Source: Thiothrix sp. (GTDB taxonomy: Bacteria; Pseudomonadota; Gammaproteobacteria; Thiotrichales; Thiotrichaceae). Taken from it: DNA of 64,000 nt. Of this stretch, positions 15,228 to 23,173 are shown in pieces. The notes beneath the pieces are model-generated. The model did not search any database, had not been told where the DNA came from, and saw nothing but the letters and a program-made list of their open reading frames with translations. Where the stretch lies: positions 1 to 64,000 of the forward strand of contig JAGRJD010000007.1 in assembly GCA_020442915.1 (NCBI GenBank), in the 5' to 3' direction. Numbering within the stretch: position 1 is the stretch's first letter; every line of letters begins with the position of its first letter. Made by a program: the position numbers and the translations under genes.

Positions 15228-16625
15228 ATGTTCAGCAATCCCATTCTCAATACCGACAGTTACAAGGCCAGCCACTACCTGCAATACCCGCCCGGTACGG
15301 AAGTGGTGTCATCCTATATCGAGCCGCGGGGCGGACGGTTTCGGGAAACACTGTTTTTCGGCCTGCAGGCGTTTCTGAAGGAAGCGCTGGCGCACCCGCT
15401 GGTACAGGCTGATATTGATGAAGCAGAGGCGCTGTTCAGCGCCCACGGCGAACCGTTCAATCGGGCTGGCTGGGAGCGGATTCTCCAGCAGCATGGCGGC
15501 TGCCTGCCACTGGAAATCAGTGCCCTGCCTGAAGGGCTGGTGGTGCCCACCGGCACGGCACTGGTGCAGGTTCATAACACGGACCCGCAGCTGTTCTGGC
15601 TCACCGGCTATCTGGAAACCGCGCTGCTGCGGGCGGTGTGGTATCCGAGCACCGTAGCCACCCTGTCCTGGCAGATGAAACAGGTGCTGCACCGGTACCT
15701 GCAGGAAACCGGCACACAGTCCGGGGCGCAGCTGCAGTTCAAGCTGCATGACTTCGGTGCGCGGGGTGCATCCTCACGGGAAAGTGCGGCCCTGGGCGGC
15801 ATGGCGCATCTGGTCAGTTTCGCGGGTACGGACACCGTGTCGGCCCTGCTGGCAGCCAGACGCTACTACGGGGCGGACATGGCGGGGTTTTCCATTCCGG
15901 CAGCGGAACATGCGACCATTACCAGCTGGGGGCGGGCCGGTGAGGTGGATGCCTATGCCAACATGCTGGCACAGTTCGGCAAACCGGGCGCGGTGCTGGC
16001 TGTGGTGTCGGATTCCTATGATATCGGTCATGCGGTCAGTCACCTGTGGGGAGAGCGGCTGCGCCGGCAGGTACAGGAAAGTGGTGCCACGCTGGTGGTA
16101 CGCCCGGATTCCGGGGCGCCGGTGCAGATCGTGCCCGAAGTGCTGGAACGCCTGTATGCCGCATTTGGCGGGCACGTGAATACCAGGGGCTATCGCGTGC
16201 TCAGTGACTGCGTGCGTGTGATTCAGGGGGATGGCGTGGATGTGAACACCCTGCCACTCATTCTGGAAAGCATCAGACAGGCGGGTTTCGCCACGGAAAA
16301 TGTCGCTTTCGGCATGGGAGCCGGGCTGCTGCAGAAAGTGGACCGCGACACGCTCGGTTTCGCCATGAAGGCTTCCGCAATCCGTATCGACGGGCAATGG
16401 CACGATGTCTACAAGCAGCCGGTCACTGATCCCGGCAAAACCTCCAGACGCGGACGGCTGGCGGTGGTACGGGGCGCCGGCAGGAGGGTTGATACCCTCC
16501 GCGCGGATGCGCTCGGGGGGCGGGAGAACCTGCTGCGTCCGGTGTACCGCAACGGGGAGCTGTTGGTGGATGAGGATTTTGACCGTATTCGTGAACGGGC
16601 GGCACGTGCTCCGATGTGCCCCTGA
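15228..16625 (+). CDS. nadV: Nicotinamide phosphoribosyltransferase
   Basis: NadV makes nicotinamide mononucleotide from nicotinamide and PRPP, bypassing the deamidating route. The 465-residue protein has the NAMPT family length and motifs: NTDSYKASHYLQYPPGTE, SYIEPRGG, LHDFGARGASSRESAALGG, GTDTV, IPAAEHATITSWG, AVVSDSYDIGHAV, VVRPDSGAPV, and GMGAGLLQKVDRDT near the C-terminus. AGGAGG lies 7 bases before the ATG. It forms an operon with nadM, whose product uses the mononucleotide made here. The operon is presumably repressed by the divergent nrtR. Confidence 0.96.
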   Translation: MFSNPILNTDSYKASHYLQYPPGTEVVSSYIEPRGGRFRETLFFGLQAFLKEALAHPLVQADIDEAEALFSAHGEPFNRAGWERILQQHGGCLPLEISALPEGLVVPTGTALVQVHNTDPQLFWLTGYLETALLRAVWYPSTVATLSWQMKQVLHRYLQETGTQSGAQLQFKLHDFGARGASSRESAALGGMAHLVSFAGTDTVSALLAARRYYGADMAGFSIPAAEHATITSWGRAGEVDAYANMLAQFGKPGAVLAVVSDSYDIGHAVSHLWGERLRRQVQESGATLVVRPDSGAPVQIVPEVLERLYAAFGGHVNTRGYRVLSDCVRVIQGDGVDVNTLPLILESIRQAGFATENVAFGMGAGLLQKVDRDTLGFAMKASAIRIDGQWHDVYKQPVTDPGKTSRRGRLAVVRGAGRRVDTLRADALGGRENLLRPVYRNGELLVDEDFDRIRERAARAPMCP

Positions 16626-16659
16626 GCGGCATGGCGGGCTGCTGCAGGAACCCGATACC

Positions 16660-16694
16660 CACCCCCCGGCCCGTCATGCGGTCGGGGGCGGGTG
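16660..16694 (+). terminator. GC-rich hairpin after nadV
   Basis: CACCC...CCC pairs with GGG...GGGTG around a 14-18 base loop, 35 bases after the nadV stop. There is no T tract, so it is at best a weak or factor-assisted terminator. Confidence 0.3.
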
Positions 16695-16722
16695 CTGTAC
16701 CGGGGGGCCTGGAGAGCGGCAA

Positions 16723-16974
16723 TCAGGCAGCGGCCTGTTGCCGGGTTTCCAGGGCCGGGTGAATGATGATCAATGCCTGTGCCATGTGCTCATTCGCCCC
16801 GTATTTCAGCAGGCGCATGTTGGCATGGGCATAGGCGTTCCTGAATTCCGCTTCAGAATAACGCTGATAACGGATGTTGGTGCAGTTCTTTTCGGTGTAA
16901 CCGTCAGCGCCTGCGTCGTTTGCGAACACCATGGCGCGTAACCATTTTTCACCGAGGACAACATAATTTTTCAT
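16723..16974 (-). CDS. Small hypothetical protein
   Basis: I do not recognise this 83-residue protein (starts MKNYVVLGEKWLRAMVF). It has no signal peptide or membrane segment. The middle is Tyr/Asn-rich (CTNIRYQRYSEAEFRNAYAHAN) and the rest looks helical, giving a small soluble globular protein. A good promoter candidate lies on the same strand (17038-17066), about 60 bases before the ATG, which argues that the gene is expressed. It converges with nadV, and the exporter gene upstream ends at 17171. Function unknown. Confidence 0.6.
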   Translation of the reverse strand: MKNYVVLGEKWLRAMVFANDAGADGYTEKNCTNIRYQRYSEAEFRNAYAHANMRLLKYGANEHMAQALIIIHPALETRQQAAA

Positions 16975-16998
16975 GGTCTTTCATGTCCCTGGTCATTC

Positions 16999-17118
16999 TG
17001 TGGATAAACAATAACAACGTGTATTGTGCATTGCAGCAATATAATTCTGTCGGCATCTGCTTGCAAGAAGTTCAGTACAAATGGCTGGTTTTGTGCAATG
17101 CAGCATTCATTATCCACA
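16999..17118. repeat. Inverted TGTGGATAA/TTATCCACA and imperfect direct repeats
   Basis: TGTGGATAA (16999-17007) and TTATCCACA (17110-17118) are perfect 9-base inverted repeats. Between them TTGTGCATTGCAGCAAT (about 17034) and TTGTGCAATGCAGCATT (about 17093) are near-identical direct repeats. TTATCCACA is also the DnaA-box core. The pair brackets the promoter at 17038-17066. Confidence 0.6.
17038..17066 (-). promoter_or_regulatory. Sigma-70-type promoter for the 83-residue gene
   Basis: On the minus strand TTGCAA (17066-17061) and TATATT (17043-17038) are spaced by exactly 17 bases, a close match to -35 and -10 elements. Transcription would start near 17031, about 57 bases before the ATG. 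Confidence 0.6.
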
Positions 17119-17170
17119 ATGCGGGTTCCGGCCCCCCTGAGCAAAGGCCGGAGCTGCCCGATAAATACGG

Positions 17171-18775
17171 TCAGCCACCCATGACATCGGCTTCGTGCAG
17201 CTCGCCGGTTTTGCTGCGCTCCAGCAGCTTGAGCTTCTGCACCAGCAGGCTGAGACCGAAGGCCAGCAGGATCACGCCGAACATGACCACAAAGCCGGTA
17301 TGAATCGCATTGCTCAAAGCCTCCCGCGCCAGGTCCAGCAGCTGCTGCATGCGCCCGGCGGCTTCCGGCAGGGGTTGCATGATGATGGAAAGCTGCGCCA
17401 GGGAGGATTCGCTGACCAGGGCATTCGGGCTTTCCAGTGCCTGCAGGGCTGCCGCTGGAATGTCCGCCGGGGCTGCCGCCATGCCGCGCAGATAGCCACT
17501 GGTGATCAGGGTGCCGATCAGGGCGGTGCCCACGGTGGAGCCGATCAGGCGCAGGAACTGGGTGGTGGAAGTGACCACACCCAGCAGTTCGGGGCCGGCG
17601 GCTGACTGGACCAGCAGGTTGGAAACCGGAAAGATCGAGCCCATGCCCAGTGCGGTCAGGAACAGGTAGGCGGCGACCAGCCAGTGACTGCTGTCCGCTG
17701 TCAGGGTGCCGAGCAGAAAAACGCCCAGACACATGACGGCGGTCCCGCCGACAAAAAAGGGCCGCAGCACACCGATCCGGGCGATGGCCTGCCCGACCGC
17801 GATGCCCACAACCGGCATGGCGAACGACATCGGCAGCATCAGCAGCCCGGAGGCGCTGGCAGTCAGGCCCATGACCGCCTGCAGAAACAGCGGAATGTAT
17901 AGGAACAACCCGAACATGCACATGCCGAACAGGAACATCACTGTCACGGTGGCGCTGATGGTGCGGTTCCTGAACATGACAAAGGGGATGATCGGGTCCT
18001 GTGCCCGTAATTCTGCCGGAATGAAGGCCAGCAGGGCCACAACTGCCGTCAGCAGGCCGCCGATAACCGCCGGACTGTCCCAGGTGGCGCCGCTGCTGGC
18101 CATTTCCAGTGCCAGCAGCAGGGCGATGATGCAGGTACTGATGCTCAAGGCACCGAGCACGTCAATGCGGGCATGCGGGCGCGGCAGGCTCTGTGGCAGG
18201 ACCCTGGGCAGTACCAGCAGGGACAGCAGCCCCAGTGGCAGGTTGATGTAGAAGATCCAGCGCCAGCCCCACAGGTCGGTGATCCAGCCGCCCAGTGGCG
18301 GGCCGATCACGCTGGAGAGGGCGAAGACGGCAAACAGGATGCCCTGATAACGGGCCCGTTCCCGCAGATCGGGGAAGATGTCGGCCACCAGTGTGAAGGT
18401 GGTGGCCATGATGGTGCCGGCTCCGATGCCCTGCAGGGCACGCCCGATGATGAGCCAAGGCATGGATGGCGCCATACCGCAGAAGGCGCTGGCTCCGACG
18501 AAGATCAGGACGCCACTGATGGCGATCCACTTGCGCCCGTAAATGTCGCCGAGCTTGCCCACGATCGGCAGGGCCACGGTCTGGGCCAGCAGGTAGGCGG
18601 TGGCGACCCAGGCATAAAGCTCGAAACCATTGAGGTCGGCGATGATTTTCGGCATCGCGGTTCCAACCACGGTCTGGTCCAGTGAAACCAGGAACAGGGA
18701 CAGGGAAAGGCCCGCCATGGCCACCAGTGCGTCACGATGGCTGCGGGAGACGGAAACCTGATTGGTTGGTGTCAT
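17171..18775 (-). CDS. DHA2-family (EmrB/QacA-like) MFS multidrug exporter
   Basis: This inner-membrane proton-driven drug exporter has 534 residues, consistent with 14 membrane helices. Family marks are LFLVSLDQTVVGTAMPKI in helix 1, YAWVATAYLLAQTVALPIVGKLGDIYGRK covering helix 2 and motif A, GRALQGIGAGTIM, and GPPLGGWITDLWGWRWIFYINLPLG, the antiporter motif C region. The C-terminal tail (about residues 505-534) is soluble. The long helix 13-14 loop is Ala/Gln-rich. No fusion-protein (EmrA) or TolC gene is adjacent, and no dedicated regulator is next to it. Substrate unknown. Confidence 0.92.
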   Translation of the reverse strand: MTPTNQVSVSRSHRDALVAMAGLSLSLFLVSLDQTVVGTAMPKIIADLNGFELYAWVATAYLLAQTVALPIVGKLGDIYGRKWIAISGVLIFVGASAFCGMAPSMPWLIIGRALQGIGAGTIMATTFTLVADIFPDLRERARYQGILFAVFALSSVIGPPLGGWITDLWGWRWIFYINLPLGLLSLLVLPRVLPQSLPRPHARIDVLGALSISTCIIALLLALEMASSGATWDSPAVIGGLLTAVVALLAFIPAELRAQDPIIPFVMFRNRTISATVTVMFLFGMCMFGLFLYIPLFLQAVMGLTASASGLLMLPMSFAMPVVGIAVGQAIARIGVLRPFFVGGTAVMCLGVFLLGTLTADSSHWLVAAYLFLTALGMGSIFPVSNLLVQSAAGPELLGVVTSTTQFLRLIGSTVGTALIGTLITSGYLRGMAAAPADIPAAALQALESPNALVSESSLAQLSIIMQPLPEAAGRMQQLLDLAREALSNAIHTGFVVMFGVILLAFGLSLLVQKLKLLERSKTGELHEADVMGG

Positions 18776-18903
18776 GTTGTTCTCTTGGGGGGAGGGGCAT
18801 CCAGCCCCTGATTGAGGTCACAAGCCTAGCTGCTTGCCCCCGGCCCTGTACAGTAACCATTTGACACCTTTCGGGTGAGAATAGTTGACCTGAAGGCGGG
18901 TGC

Positions 18904-20550
18904 TCAACCCAGCCGCAGCACCGGCAGGTCTTCCAGCCCCTGCAGGCGGTGGGTGATCAGCAGCAGGGACTGGCCACGGCTGGCTGCGTGCGCCCGCACC
19001 CGCAACAGCAGCTGGCGTGCGGTTTCTGCATCCAACCCTTCGGTCGGCTCATCCAGCACCAGCACCGGAGCATCCTTGAGGAGGGCTCGTGCCACCGCCA
19101 GCCGTCGGGCCTGCCCGCCCGAGAGGCTCAGTCCGGTTTCGCCGCACCAGGTCTCAAAGCCCGCAGGCTGGCTGTGGATGAAGTCCAGCAGGCCGGCCAG
19201 TGCGCAGGCCTGCTCCAGTTGCTCCGGCGTCGCCTCGGGGCGTGCCAGCAGCAGGTTGTCACGGATGCTGGCATTGAACAGGTGATTGTGCTGCGGGGCC
19301 ACGGCGATCCGGGCCCGGACCGCTTCGCTGCAGTAAGCACTGATGGCATGGCCGTTGAGCAGCAGCTCCCCGCTGTCCGGGGTGCGGAAGCGCAGCAGCA
19401 GGCTGATAAGTGTGCTCTTGCCGGCACCGCTGGGGCCAGTGATGACCTGTTGTGCACCGGCTGGCAGCTCCAGGCTGAAATCAGCCAGGGCCGATGCGGC
19501 ATCGGGGTGATAACGGAAGTTGAGATGACGGATACTGATGCTGACCGGGGCCTGCAGTGGCAGTGGCTGTTCCGGCTCGGTAATGGCCGGCGAGGCATCG
19601 GCCAGGGCAAAGATGCGCCGTGCTGCCGCCAGGGTCTCTCCGAGATTCTGGAAGGCCAGCGGCAGGGGCAGGATGGCCTCGAACCCGGCCAGGGCCAGCA
19701 GGGTGAGCATGATCAGTTCTGGTGGGGTGATCTGCTGCCGGTGCAGGAGCGGGATACCGACTATCAGCACTGTCCACAGGGCCAGCTGGGCACCAAGGCC
19801 GAGAGCGCCCTGAGCCAGTCCCTGCAGGCGTGCAAGGTGCTGCTGCCGTGCGGCCAGGGTGGCAGACAGGGTGTCAAGCCGGCGGGCATGCTGTACGGCG
19901 GCGCCAGCGACCAGCAGTTCGCCCATGCCCTGGAGGTCTGTCACCAGGGCACTGCGCAGCCGGGCGCGGGTTTCCACCAGTGCGGCGGCAGGTGCCCGGC
20001 CCAGGCGGTTCAGAAGCCAGGGCATCAGGGCTCCCGCCAGCAGCAGGCAGGTGAGCTCCACCAGCGCCAGCAACGGATGAAACCAGAGCAGGGTGAGTAT
20101 AATCAGGCTGCCACCCGTCAGGGCCACCAGCACCGGCAGCAGCAGGCGCAGCAGTACCGCATCCAGGCGGTCGATATCGGCCCGGATACGACTCAGGAGA
20201 TCGCCACTGTGCCATTGCTCCAGCACTGCCGGAGCCAGCGGCTCGATGCTGCGGTAAAAGCGCACCCGCAGTTCCGCCAGCACGCGCAGGGTCAGGTCAT
20301 GTGTGACCAGCCGTTCCCCGTAACGCCCGGCGGTACGCACAATGGCCATCAGGCGGATCAGGGCTGCCGGGGTGAAATAGTTCATGCTCACCCCGGCCAC
20401 CCCCGCCATGGCCATGGCCGTAATGAACCAGCCGGACAGGGCCAGCAGGCCGACATTGGCCAGCAGCGTGAGCAGGGCCAGCAGCAGGCTCAGGGCCAGC
20501 CGGCTACGATAGGGCCGGAACAGTTGCCACAGACGCCACAGGTCTTTCAT
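18904..20550 (-). CDS. cydC: Heme/thiol exporter ABC half-transporter CydC
   Basis: CydC pairs with CydD in the inner membrane to form the exporter needed for assembly of cytochrome bd oxidase; substrates proposed include glutathione, cysteine and heme. The 548-residue protein has a six-helix membrane domain (about residues 1-300, with LFRPYRSRLALSLLLALLT and LSGWFITAMAMAG) and an ATPase domain. The latter has Walker A GPSGAGKSTL, the Q loop VAPQHNHLF, the signature LSGGQARRLAVARALL, and Walker B VLVLDEPTEGLD. I start at MKDLWRLW because ATG overlaps the cydD stop (ATGA) and the upstream extension is not conserved. Confidence 0.95.
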   Translation of the reverse strand: MKDLWRLWQLFRPYRSRLALSLLLALLTLLANVGLLALSGWFITAMAMAGVAGVSMNYFTPAALIRLMAIVRTAGRYGERLVTHDLTLRVLAELRVRFYRSIEPLAPAVLEQWHSGDLLSRIRADIDRLDAVLLRLLLPVLVALTGGSLIILTLLWFHPLLALVELTCLLLAGALMPWLLNRLGRAPAAALVETRARLRSALVTDLQGMGELLVAGAAVQHARRLDTLSATLAARQQHLARLQGLAQGALGLGAQLALWTVLIVGIPLLHRQQITPPELIMLTLLALAGFEAILPLPLAFQNLGETLAAARRIFALADASPAITEPEQPLPLQAPVSISIRHLNFRYHPDAASALADFSLELPAGAQQVITGPSGAGKSTLISLLLRFRTPDSGELLLNGHAISAYCSEAVRARIAVAPQHNHLFNASIRDNLLLARPEATPEQLEQACALAGLLDFIHSQPAGFETWCGETGLSLSGGQARRLAVARALLKDAPVLVLDEPTEGLDAETARQLLLRVRAHAASRGQSLLLITHRLQGLEDLPVLRLG

Positions 20551-22349
20551 GGCATGTCCCCGCCGGCAGCCACCAGCTGCCGGTACAGGGCACTGCCGGC
20601 CAGCAGTTCGGCATGGGTGCCGGTGGCACTGATCCGGCCCTGTTCCATAACGGCAATACGGTCGGCATGCTGTGCCGTCTGCAGGCGGTGGGCAATCAGG
20701 ATCAGGGTGCACCGGCGGCGCAGGGTCTGCAGGGCGGCTTCGATCCGGGCCTCGCTGTCACGGTCCAGACTGGCGCCGGCTTCATCCAGCAGCACCAGCG
20801 ACGCATTGCGCAGGAAGGCCCGTGCCAGCCCCAGCCGCCGGATCTGGCCACCGGAGAGTCCGTGCCCGGCTTCGCCTACCGGGGTGTCATAAGCCTGGGG
20901 CAGGGCACTGATGAATTCATGGGCCTGTGCCAGCCGGGCGGCCTCCCGGATGGCGTCCGGTGTGGCTGCCTGTCCCAGGCGGATATTGTCTGCGACTGTA
21001 CCCGGAAACAGCGTGACCTTCTGGGGCAGCCAGGCCAGCCGGGTACGCCAGTGTTCCGCTTGCATGGCTGACAAGGGGAGGTTGCCGATCAGTATCTGCC
21101 CGTGCCGGGGGACAAGAAACCCCAGCAGCAGGTTGAACAGGGTGGATTTGCCGGCACCGCTGGGACCGACAATGGCCAGCATTTCACCAGGATGGATGTC
21201 AAGGTTGAGGCCGTTCAGGGCCGGGCGCTGGCCGGGGTAGGTGTAATGCAGGTCCCGTAGCTGGATGACCGGCAGCTGTTCAGCGGCAGCCGTAGCATCA
21301 ATGGTCGCGGTGGCGGTGTCCTGATGCCGGGGCAGTGTCTGTATGCCCGTTTCCTGTTCCGGCGCCTGCGCCAGAATTTCCACCATGCGTTCTGCAGCTC
21401 CGATGGCTTCCATGCGTGCATGGTATTGGGTGCCCAGATTGCGCAGCGGCAGGTAGTATTCCGGGGCCAGCAGCAGAATGAAAAAGCCGTACCGGAAATC
21501 CATCTCGCCCCAGAACAACCGGAAGCCGATCAGCACTGCGACCATGGCAATGCTGACGGTGCTGAAAAATTCCAGCGCGAAGGAGGACAGGAAGGCCACG
21601 CGCAGTACCGACATCGTGCCCTGACGGTAGTCATCGGAGAGGCGGGCGATGAGTCCGGCTTCCCGCCGGCTGGCGTTGAACAGTTTCAGGGTGGTGAGGC
21701 CCTGGATCACATCCAGAAAGTGGGCGCTCATGCGGGCCAGCTGACGCCACTGCTGCTGGCTGCGTTTTTCCGCACCCTTGCCGATCAGGATCATGAACAG
21801 CGGAATCAGCGGAGCCGTGACCAGCAGGATCAGGGCTGACAGCCAGTCGAAGGGAAACACGAAGGCCAGCATCGCCAGCGGTACCAGCGCCATCAGGCTC
21901 ATGGCCGGCAGGTAGCGGGCGTAATAGGCTTCCAGCGCTTCCACCCCGTCACTCAGGGTGTTCACCAGTTCCCCGGAGCGCTGCTGGCCGAGCCAGACCG
22001 GTCCCAGGGCCTGAATATGACGGTACAGGCGCGTGCGCAGGGCCAGTTTCACCTGTATGGCGGCATGGAAAGCGGCCTGTTCCCCGGCCCAGGCCAGCAC
22101 CGCCCGCAGCAGAAAAATACTGAGCATGGCCCAGAGCTGCGGCATGACTTCGGCCAGTACTGCCTGTTCGAAGACCACCGCAGCGGCCACGGCAGCCAGC
22201 AGCCAGGCCTGTCCGATCAGCAGCAGACCATTGAGGAGGCCGAGGCCGACGGCGGCCCGGAGCCAGAAGCCGGCATGAGTGCGCCAGTCCCGCAGGGCCT
22301 GAATGATGGCGGGTGCGGGTTTGTGGCCGGGATCGGATGGTGTGGTCAT
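20547..22349 (-). CDS. cydD: Heme/thiol exporter ABC half-transporter CydD
   Basis: CydD is the first subunit of the CydDC exporter that supports cytochrome bd and periplasmic thiol balance. It has 600 residues, starting MTTPSDPGHKPAPAII; 29 more upstream codons are open but unlike the family. The membrane domain shows LRAAVGLGLLNGLLLIGQAWLLA, QRSGELVNTLSDGVEALEAYYARYLPA and ALEFFSTVSIAMVAVLIGFRL. The ATPase domain has Walker A GPSGAGKSTLFNLLLGFL, signature LSGGQIRRLGLARAFLR and LVLLDEAGASLDRDSE. cydC overlaps its stop by four bases. No cydAB genes lie in this window, so the oxidase is encoded elsewhere. Confidence 0.95.
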   Translation of the reverse strand: MTTPSDPGHKPAPAIIQALRDWRTHAGFWLRAAVGLGLLNGLLLIGQAWLLAAVAAAVVFEQAVLAEVMPQLWAMLSIFLLRAVLAWAGEQAAFHAAIQVKLALRTRLYRHIQALGPVWLGQQRSGELVNTLSDGVEALEAYYARYLPAMSLMALVPLAMLAFVFPFDWLSALILLVTAPLIPLFMILIGKGAEKRSQQQWRQLARMSAHFLDVIQGLTTLKLFNASRREAGLIARLSDDYRQGTMSVLRVAFLSSFALEFFSTVSIAMVAVLIGFRLFWGEMDFRYGFFILLLAPEYYLPLRNLGTQYHARMEAIGAAERMVEILAQAPEQETGIQTLPRHQDTATATIDATAAAEQLPVIQLRDLHYTYPGQRPALNGLNLDIHPGEMLAIVGPSGAGKSTLFNLLLGFLVPRHGQILIGNLPLSAMQAEHWRTRLAWLPQKVTLFPGTVADNIRLGQAATPDAIREAARLAQAHEFISALPQAYDTPVGEAGHGLSGGQIRRLGLARAFLRNASLVLLDEAGASLDRDSEARIEAALQTLRRRCTLILIAHRLQTAQHADRIAVMEQGRISATGTHAELLAGSALYRQLVAAGGDMP

Positions 22350-22504
22350 GGGGGCATTGTAGGCAGGGGCGGGGGAGGCGGGCAATGCGAAAGCGCAAAT
22401 GGGATCAGTCAGGCAGCAGAGGCTTTTGGGTTCCACTGCGCTGAATACCGGCAGCGGTTTTTCAGCCCGGAGCGAAACAGGGGCGGTACCGTCAAACTGC
22501 CGGC

Positions 22505-23173
22505 TTACTCGCCTTCCAGCGGCAGGGGATCGGGATAGACATATTTTTCCATATTGCTGCGCGACAGCGCCCAGTGTGCGCGGATCAGTTCCACCATGCC
22601 TTCGGGATCACCGGCTTCAAGTGCCACGATCATCGCATCATGGTGGCTGAGTGCCAGCTCCAGATTGTCCCGGTCCTGGTTCTGTCGGGGGCGGTAAAAC
22701 GTCTGGCTGATGCGGGCATGATCAATCAGCAGGCGCTCATAGCTGGGGCGCAAATACGGATTTTCGGCCATTTCGCCCATCAGGCCATGGAAGCGGTCAT
22801 TCCAGAACACCATACCACCTGCATCCTCCTTGATCATGGCTGCCCGGAATTCATGCTGGGCGGCGCGCAGCATCTCCAGCTGGTGCGGCTGTGCATTTTC
22901 AGCCGCCAGCCGCCCGATGGCAGCATACAGCATGGGAGCCGTCATGAAAAAACTGCGCAGGGTCTTGTAATTCATGGCGGCGACAAAGGCACCGCGATTA
23001 CTGACAATGTCGATGTAACCCTCACCGGCCAGCTGGCGAAACACATCCCGCAAGGGCGTGCGCGAAATCCGGTACTCCTCGCTCAGCTGCACCTCGTCCA
23101 GACTGGAACCCGGTTCCAGCGCCAGGGTCAGAATGCGGCGCTTCAGATCGTTGTACAGGTTTTCCTTTTTCAT
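22505..23173 (-). CDS. GntR-family regulator with FCD domain, betaine module
   Basis: This DNA-binding regulator has 222 residues. The N-terminal winged helix (about residues 5-65) shows YNDLKRRILTLALEPGSSLDEVQLSEEYRISRTPLRDVFRQLAGEGYIDIVSNRGAFV-type features, that is, the GntR core with SRTPLRDVFRQL as recognition helix. The C-terminal all-helical FCD effector domain (about 75-210) includes NDRFHGLMGEMAENPYL and the late AHWALSRSNMEKYV helix. It begins one base inside the MttB-like gene's stop (TGATG) and so is co-translated with it. Two palindromes upstream of the enzyme gene are its probable operators. The ligand is likely a betaine or breakdown product (inference). Confidence 0.92.
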   Translation of the reverse strand: MKKENLYNDLKRRILTLALEPGSSLDEVQLSEEYRISRTPLRDVFRQLAGEGYIDIVSNRGAFVAAMNYKTLRSFFMTAPMLYAAIGRLAAENAQPHQLEMLRAAQHEFRAAMIKEDAGGMVFWNDRFHGLMGEMAENPYLRPSYERLLIDHARISQTFYRPRQNQDRDNLELALSHHDAMIVALEAGDPEGMVELIRAHWALSRSNMEKYVYPDPLPLEGE

